A stretch of DNA of 64,000 nucleotides from Dasypus novemcinctus (lineage: Eukaryota > Chordata > Mammalia > Cingulata > Dasypodidae): the NCBI RefSeq assembly GCF_030445035.2, contig NC_080702.1, positions 12,160,029 to 12,224,028 of the forward strand, in the 5' to 3' direction. The notes under the pieces were generated by a model. That model worked only from the letters and a program-made list of their open reading frames with translations. It ran no database searches and was not told the DNA's origin. Positions 57,695 to 64,000 of the stretch are shown in pieces. The position numbers and the translations under genes are program-made. Every line of letters begins with the position of its first letter. Position 1 is the first letter of the stretch.

Positions 57695-58566
57695 CAAATA
57701 AGCTATACCTGACAGACATGTATAGAACACTTCACACAAAAGCAAAATGTGCATTTTTCTCAAGTGTACATGGATCATTCTACAGCCCCAATCATATTTT
57801 GACCCACAAAACAAGCCTCAAAATTAAAACAAACAAACAAACATGGAAGTCATATGATGTGTCTTCAACCATAATGGAATAAAACTAGAAAGCAATACCT
57901 TAAGTACATCAGAAAATAAAACAATAAGTGAAAATTAAAGGACAGATTCTTAAAACTACAATAAGTTAAAGAGAGACTCATGGGAAATTAGGAAATAATT
58001 TGAGGTGAATGAAAATGAAAATGTATTATCAAAATTTGTGGGATGCATGAAGGGCAGCGCTGACGTAAAATTATAGCTATAAGTATTTTATGTTTATATT
58101 AAAAAGAAAGATTTCAAATCAGAGACCTATCTTCACACTGAAAAAACTAGATAAATAAGAGCAAATTAAGCCCCTAGTGAACAGAAAGGACATAAATATT
58201 AGAACATAGATAAATAAAATAGAGAATTTTAAAAATCAAAAGAGAGAAAAGTTAAGCTGTAAGTTGGTTCATTGAAAAGAGGTAAAATTCTCAAAACTTC
58301 AGCTATACTCATGAAAAACTAAGGAGAGAGGATACAAATGACTAAAATAAGAGATGACAAGTGGGCTTTATATCTGTCCATCCTGAAATAAAAAGGACTA
58401 TATGAGTCCTTTTTATAAAGGTCTATAATAGCACTATGAAGAAGTGTATCTAATGAAGGAAGTTGATGTGGGAGGAGTGGGGGCGTGGGGAATGGGGTAT
58501 ATGGGAACCTCTTATTTATTTTAATGTAACATTTTGTGTATGTATGTATCTCTAAAAAGAGAATAG

Positions 58567-58976
58567 GAGTTGGACTTGGCCCAGTGGTTTGGGCTCCGTC
58601 TACCACATGGGAGGTCCGTGGTTCAAACCCTGGGCCTCCTTGACCCCTGTGCAGCTGGCTCATGCGCAGTGCTGATGCGCGCAAGGAGTGCCGTGCCATG
58701 CAGGGGTGTCCCCCATGTAGGGGAGCCCCACACGCAAGAAGTGTACCCCATAAGGAGAGCCACCCATCACGAAATAAAGTGTAGCCTGCCCAGGAATGGC
58801 GACGCACACACGGAGAGCTGACACAACAAGATGACGCAATGAAAAGAAACACAGATTCCCATGCTGCTGACGACAACAGAAGTGGACAAAAAAGACACAG
58901 CAAGTAGACACAGAGAATAGACAACTGGGGTGGGGGGGGAAGGGAGAGAAATAAATAAATCTTTAAAAAAAAAGAA
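58567..58976 (+). mobile_element. DAS-type SINE, plus strand, longer variant, inside L1 copy E
   Basis: The head is agttggacttggcccagtgg with B box tggttcaaaccctgggc. The body includes cggagagctgacacaacaag and gatgacgcaatgaaaagaaa, a block missing in the copies at 8751 and 37853, so this represents a longer subtype. The copy at 2331-2746 seems to share it. The tail is ggtgggggggga, then ataaataaatc and poly-A. Short flanking repeats near agaata are seen. The 83-codon frame inside is a shadow. Confidence 0.9.
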
Positions 58977-59767
58977 TAAAGTCTGAAAGTGTATGCGAAA
59001 ATGTTAGCTATTCTAGATGAAATGGCCAAATTATTCTTCGAAATACACAAACTCCCTATGCTGAATCCAAATGAACCAGGTGATCTCAAAAACCCAATAA
59101 GTAGTAGAGAGATAGAATCAGTTATCAAATACCTCCCAAAAAAGGAAAGCCAAGGACCACATGGCTTACAGGAAAATTTTAATATTCAAAGAAGAATTAA
59201 CACCAATTCTACTCAAACATTTGCAAAAACTTGGAGGAGGTAAAACTCCTGAATTCTGTGAGGCGAGCATCACCCTCATACCAAAGCCAGATAAACCTAA
59301 CCAATTAAAAGAAAGTTACAGACCATTATTTCTTGTGAATATTGCAAAAATTCTCAAAAGAAATACTAGCCACTAAAATCCAACAGAACATTAAAATAAT
59401 TATACACCAGGACCAAGTTGGATTTATCCCAGGTATGCACGGGTGGTTGAACATAAGAAAATTAATGTAATACACCACATTAACAGAACAAAGCCAATAA
59501 AACCCACACAATCATCTCAATTAATGCAGAAAAGGCAGTTGACAAAATCCAGCATTGCTTCTTGATGAAAACACTTAAAAATTAGGAATAGAAGGGAACT
59601 TCCTCAATATGATAAAGGATATATATGGATAGCATGCAGCTAACACACTACAAAATAGTGAAAGACTGAAATCTTTCCGTCTACAATCAGGGAAAGGACA
59701 AAGATATCCACTGACACCAGAGGTATTCAATAGTGCACTGCAAGATCTAACCAAAGTAGGCAAAAAG

Positions 59768-59808
59768 AAAAAGGAAGGAAAGAAGGAAGGGAGGGAGGGA
59801 GGAGACAT
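59768..59808 (+). repeat. (GGAA/GGGA)n microsatellite
   Basis: gaaaaaggaaggaaagaagg continues into gaagggagggagggaggaga, a purine-only simple repeat within L1 copy E. Confidence 0.85.
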
Positions 59809-60778
59809 CCATATTGGAAGTGAAGTGTAGTCTCCCTCTTTTCAGATGACATGATTCTATATATAGAAAATTCTGAAAACTTTATAACAAAGTTAAAAGA
59901 GCTAAAAGTGAATTTAGCAAATTTGTGGAATATATGATCAGAACAGAAAAATCAGTAGTAATGTATCTAAACACTGGTAATGAACAATCAGAAGGAAATC
60001 AAGAAAACATTCCATTTATAACAGCATCTAAAAGAATCAAATATCTAGGAATAAATCTAACCAGGCATATAAAGTACTTGTAGAGAGAAAACAACCAAAC
60101 ATTGCTAAAAGAAATCAGAGGAGGCCCAAATTAATAGATATTACATGTCCATTGATTGGATTTCTGATCTTTGTCAAGATGTCATTTATACCAAAAGCAA
60201 TTTCTAGCTTAGTATAATCCCATCAAAATTGTACTGACCTTTGCAGAAATGGAAAAGCCAATCACCAAATGTATATGGACGGATAAGTATTCCCTAATAT
60301 CCAAAGCTGTCTTGTAATGGAAGAATGAAGTTCATAAGAATAATATTTCCAAATCATAAAAATCTTCAAAGCACAGTAATCAAATCATGGTACTGGCTGG
60401 AGTCAAACATACAGACCAATAGGATTCAATTGAGGGCTCAGAAACCTACCCTTATTTTGACGGATAGCTGATTTTTGATAAGTGGGCCAAATCCACCTTT
60501 GGGGATGGAAGAGTCTCTTCAAAATGTGGTGCTGGGGAAATTGGATTTCCATTAGCAAGAGATTGAAGGAGGATGCCTTCCTCATACCATATACAGAAAT
60601 CAACTCAAAATGGAACAAAGTGTGAAATATGAGCCAGAACTTTGAAATGCCTGGAAGCAAATATGTGGAAGCATCTTTAAGAGATTGCATTAGGCAATGG
60701 TTTTTTAGACTTTACATCCAACACACAAGCAAAAAAAAAAAAAAAGATACGTGGGACCTCAACAAAATTAAAAATCTT

Positions 60779-60957
60779 TGTGTTATTGGAGGTGGCTCAA
60801 GCAATTGGGCACCTCCCTCCTACATGGGAGGTCCCACATTCTGTTCAGGGGCCTCCTTAATAAAAGAACAAGAGCACACAATGAACAGACACAGAGACCA
60901 GTCAGTGAGTGCAATGACAGGAGGAGAAATAAATAAAATAAATCTTAAAAAATAATT
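60779..60957 (+). mobile_element. Short tRNA-derived SINE inside L1 copy E
   Basis: The head is ttggaggtggctcaagcaat with a B-box-like region at gaggtcccacattctgttca. A short body follows, with acacaatgaacagacacaga, then an ataaataaaataaatcttaa tail. It is shorter than the long DAS copies and close to the older xenarthran tRNA SINE type. Confidence 0.7.
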
Positions 60958-62135
60958 GCAAACCTGTCTGAATCAAAGGGCATTACCATGAAAGTAGAAA
61001 GACAACTTACCCAATGGGAGAAAATATTTGAATCTGAATATCCAATAAAGGTGTAATGTCCAGACTATATTAAAAAATCCTTAACATTTTCAATAAAAAG
61101 AGGAATATTTACCTGTTTGAAATAAGGAAAAAGTGTCTGACCAGGTATTTCTACGAAGAGGATGTACAAATGACCAAGAAGGCTATGAAAATTTGCTTAT
61201 CATCATTAACACTTAGGGTATGCAGATTAAACCATAATATAATTTCACACTCACTAGAATGGCTACTATTTAAAAATGTATAATTACAAGTATTGGAAAG
61301 GATGTGGAGAAATAGGAACACTCATTCATTGTTGGTGGGAATGTAAAATTGTGTGACTGCTGTGGAATAAATATTGGCAGTTTTCAGAAATTTAGGTATA
61401 GAAAGTTAGGTATAGATCCAGTAATCCCATGACTAATTAAAGAATGGACTCAAAGAGATATTTGCACACCCATTACCATAGCATTATCATGAAGTGTGAA
61501 AAGATTGAAGAAACCAAGTATCCATCAACTGATGAATGGATAAATAAAATATAAGTACATAATATGTATTGAATATTATTCAGCCATAAAAAGAAATGGA
61601 ATTTTGAAGATACATGGGTGGACATATAAGACATCAGGCTGAGTGAAAAAATTCAGACACAAAAGGATAAATATTGTATGAGCTCACTGGTATAAAATAA
61701 TTAGAACAAGAAAACTTAAAATCTGAGCCTAGAATATTGTTTCCCATAGGAACAAGACATGAAATGAGTTAGGCTCAAATTATACAGGGTTTCTATTGGG
61801 GTGGAGTGTAATGTTTTTGTAATGGAAGGTGGTGATGGTATTACAACATTGTGAATGTAATTAAGGACTGAATTACCTATGCATATGTTGTTCAAGGGGA
61901 AATCATGTTCTATGTATGCTACTGGAATAAAATTCTAAAAAGCATACAGCTGTACAATAGATTCTGGGAGCAATATTGTAAATAATGGACTAATTAATCA
62001 TACAATTTTTAATATGTTCTTTCAAGAATTGTAACAATTCTACATATGAATACATGTGAATTATAGGGTGATATATGGGAACTCTTTATTTTATGCATGA
62101 TTGTTAGCCAAACCCATAACATTTCTAATAAAAAA

Positions 62136-62649
62136 TAAAATTAATTTTCAAAAATTGAAATTGGAGGAAAACAGGGATAGTTAAGGCAACCCCACATAAA
62201 TACAAGTTGTGTGAATCTGTGACTACTATAAATGCCCTACAAGAAGCAAAAGGAAGTTGTCCATGTTGAAAGGAAAGGACACTGGACAATAGATTGAAGA
62301 TTCATGAGAAAATAAAAATCTCCCATAGAGGAAATGACATGAGTAAAAATAAATGTCATTACGATTGAGGGGGGTTCTAATTCCACATTTTCCATACTAT
62401 AGGATCTAAACTGCAAATGCATGAAAAGTCACAAATCAATGACTTTTGATTTATATATAATTAAGTAATTAGTGAAGTAACTGCATAACTATGGAGGGAT
62501 AGAGAGGTATATGAACATAGCATGTATATGATATTGAAGTTTCACTGATATAAAAACAGATGAGATTGTTATAGCTTTAAGATGTTAAATTTAAGTCCCA
62601 ATGTAATAACAAAGAAACAGTGGGAAAAATGCACACAAAGAAATGAGAA
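62136..62649. other. AT-rich spacer, nothing recognised
   Basis: About 0.5 kb without a supported feature. Confidence 0.4.
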
Positions 62650-63090
62650 GGTTTTCTCAAGTTTTCTCTATTAAAGTGAGCAAAGGACTTGAATAGATAT
62701 TTATCCATAGATGTTGTACATATGGCTATGAGCATATGTAAAGATATTCAGCATCATTGACCTTTGGGGGGGTATAGATCAAAGCCATAGTGAATTACTA
62801 CCTCACAACCCCTAGAATGACTGCTTATTAAAAATGAAAAGAAGCTAGTGCTGATGAGGATGCAGAGAAATGGGATAAAGTACAGTGTTGGTAATGTGAG
62901 ATGATGCAGCTAATGTTCGGTGGTTCCTAAGGTAGTTGAATATAGAAATACTAATTGAAAAAGCAATCCCAATTCTAGATATGTAGAAAAAGTATTGAAA
63001 GCATGGTCTGGGATATGTATATGTGCACAAATGTTAAGAGGGGCATTGTTCAGAATGTCAAGGGGTGGAGTGAATCAAATGCTAGATTCA
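62650..63090 (+). mobile_element. L1 ORF2 C-terminal fragment, plus strand
   Basis: gcaaaggacttgaatagata, tcagcatcattgacctttgg, gctgatgaggatgcagagaa and gcaatcccaattctagatat are ORF2 C-terminal text in order. It is old and short. Confidence 0.75.
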
Positions 63091-63599
63091 AAGAAAATGA
63101 AACAAATTGCTAAATTATGCAAGGAACATCATTGCAGTAGCTAGAAATTTGTATACAGCTATACTTAGCAAAAAATAATATTTGGGCAAGGATACAAGTA
63201 ATGAAATAATTCAGCTAAAACTGTGACTATTTTTAACATGCTGGGCAGATTTGCTTTGAGAATGCTAAAATTTTGATATTTTAAGTATTTGTTAGAAGAA
63301 ATAAATTTTAAAATGAATGCATGTAATTGAAACATGGGGATATGCATGAAAAGAGTTCCAGTATACAGAATCTATTACATCAGAAAATGGGGAAAAATAG
63401 GACAAACTCCTGTCATTCTATGATTGGCTTATTAACCAGTATTTTAAACAAAGATTACTTTATTTTGAGACAAAATTCAAAGCAGGGGAAAGAAGTTGGG
63501 AAACTAGGAGCTTAGCACAAAACTCAGGGTATCTGAAATTTTATCATGTAGTCAAAATCTCTGGGATTATCTTTCTGTGAAATGTCAAACTTTTCTCTT
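63091..63599. other. AT-rich spacer, nothing recognised
   Basis: About 0.5 kb without a supported feature. Confidence 0.4.
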
Positions 63600-64000
63600 T
63601 TTAGCACACATTCATTTTGATATGAAACTATTATAACTATGATCCCTAGCATGCATTTGGGATATTTTTCCATATTCCTCTATTATTAATACAATACATC
63701 TTTGATATTAATGCAAGAATTTTACAGTATAACTATAATCTGTAGTCTATAGGTTACATTATTCATATTTTCCCATGCTTCTCCACATTCCCACTACCTT
63801 GTTTTCATTCACAGAAGGGCATTCTTGCATTTGTACTATTAATGACAGTTCTCATCTGTGGCTGGGTTCACTGTATTCATTCCCTAGATTATTGTCTAGC
63901 TTTCTTTAAATTGACATTTATACCCCTAGATTACCCTTTCAGCCACAATCCCATTTATTTACCAGCTGCTACTCACTGTTATGTGTTACCATCAACTCTA
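63600..64000 (-). mobile_element. L1 3' UTR (second type), minus strand, running off the window
   Basis: The text ccatgcttctccacattccc, taccctttcagccacaatcc and accagctgctactcactgt also occurs at 26650-26890 and 48540-48760, where it leads into L1 ORF2. The element continues beyond the window end. Confidence 0.75.

Larger units (their letters stand above)
56770..62135 (+). mobile_element. LINE-1 copy E, plus strand, with two SINEs and a TIR element
   Basis: 56770-56990 is the end of ORF1 and the inter-ORF text. ORF2 begins near 56990, with endonuclease phrases (tcagtagtaaccttaagtgt, caaaagactcacc). Later blocks at 58989-59243 encode LAILDEMAKLFFEIHKLPML and NPISSREIESVIKYLPKKES. 59260-59340 gives ASITLIPKPDKPNQLKESYR, a conserved reverse-transcriptase block. 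The C-terminal part runs to about 61700 (gttggtgggaatgtaaaatt) and the 3' UTR to about 62135. Inserts are at 57469-57694, 58567-58976 and 60779-60957. Numerous stops make it inactive. Confidence 0.87.

Noticed and set aside
58319..59128. 269-codon minus-strand frame
   Set aside because: It is the antisense of a DAS-type SINE joined to L1 text. The same Cys/Ala-rich pattern occurs over every SINE copy.

Overview
The window reads as nuclear genomic DNA from a xenarthran mammal, most likely an armadillo (Dasypus or a close relative). The basis is repeat content. Four long, tRNA-headed SINE copies match the armadillo DAS-SINE family as I know it, and older dimeric tRNA-derived SINEs of the same kind are present. 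I see no intact host protein-coding gene, no functional tRNA or rRNA gene and no CRISPR array. Almost every open frame is a fragment of a retroelement or a chance frame in GC-rich DNA.

Layout. 1-5290: LINE-1 on the minus strand with a SINE inserted. 5291-12640: mostly old or unique AT-rich DNA, with a GC-rich mRNA-shaped segment (7386-8302), a SINE (8751-9121) and older repeat fragments. 12720-19560: a plus-strand LINE-1 split by an LTR provirus (14218-19193). 19776-20910: a second GC-rich, mRNA-shaped segment. 21065-21900: a dimeric SINE and an L1-leader-like stretch. 23100-46965: a nested pile of minus-strand LINE-1 copies, including one very long copy (36120-46965) that carries a SINE and a solo-type LTR (41713-42694). 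47775-51608: another minus-strand L1, hit by a young L1 fragment with a 15-bp target duplication. 52490-55327: an old L1 broken by a 5'-inverted L1 insertion. 56770-62135: a plus-strand L1 with two SINEs and a small inverted-repeat element. 62650-64000: L1 fragments.

The most interesting object is the provirus. It has TG...CA LTRs, a 6-bp target duplication, a Lys-type primer-binding site and a polypurine tract, which make it a class II (betaretrovirus-like) endogenous retrovirus. Its interior is mostly not viral coding sequence. It has a leader with a 217-bp tandem repeat, a splice donor, only the start of gag, about 0.9 kb of AT-rich non-coding DNA ending in an acceptor-like site, env remnants, and then the 3' LTR. 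Layout and LTR similarity suggest a non-autonomous family moved by a helper virus. The third LTR shows that the same family integrated elsewhere nearby. Its 3' end keeps a perfect primer-binding site and appears to come from a microhomology deletion, not a standard LTR-LTR exchange.

Other structural findings are a SINE with a built-in 20-bp minisatellite, L1 copies with an exceptionally long modular 3' UTR, and L1 copies with three different 5' ends.
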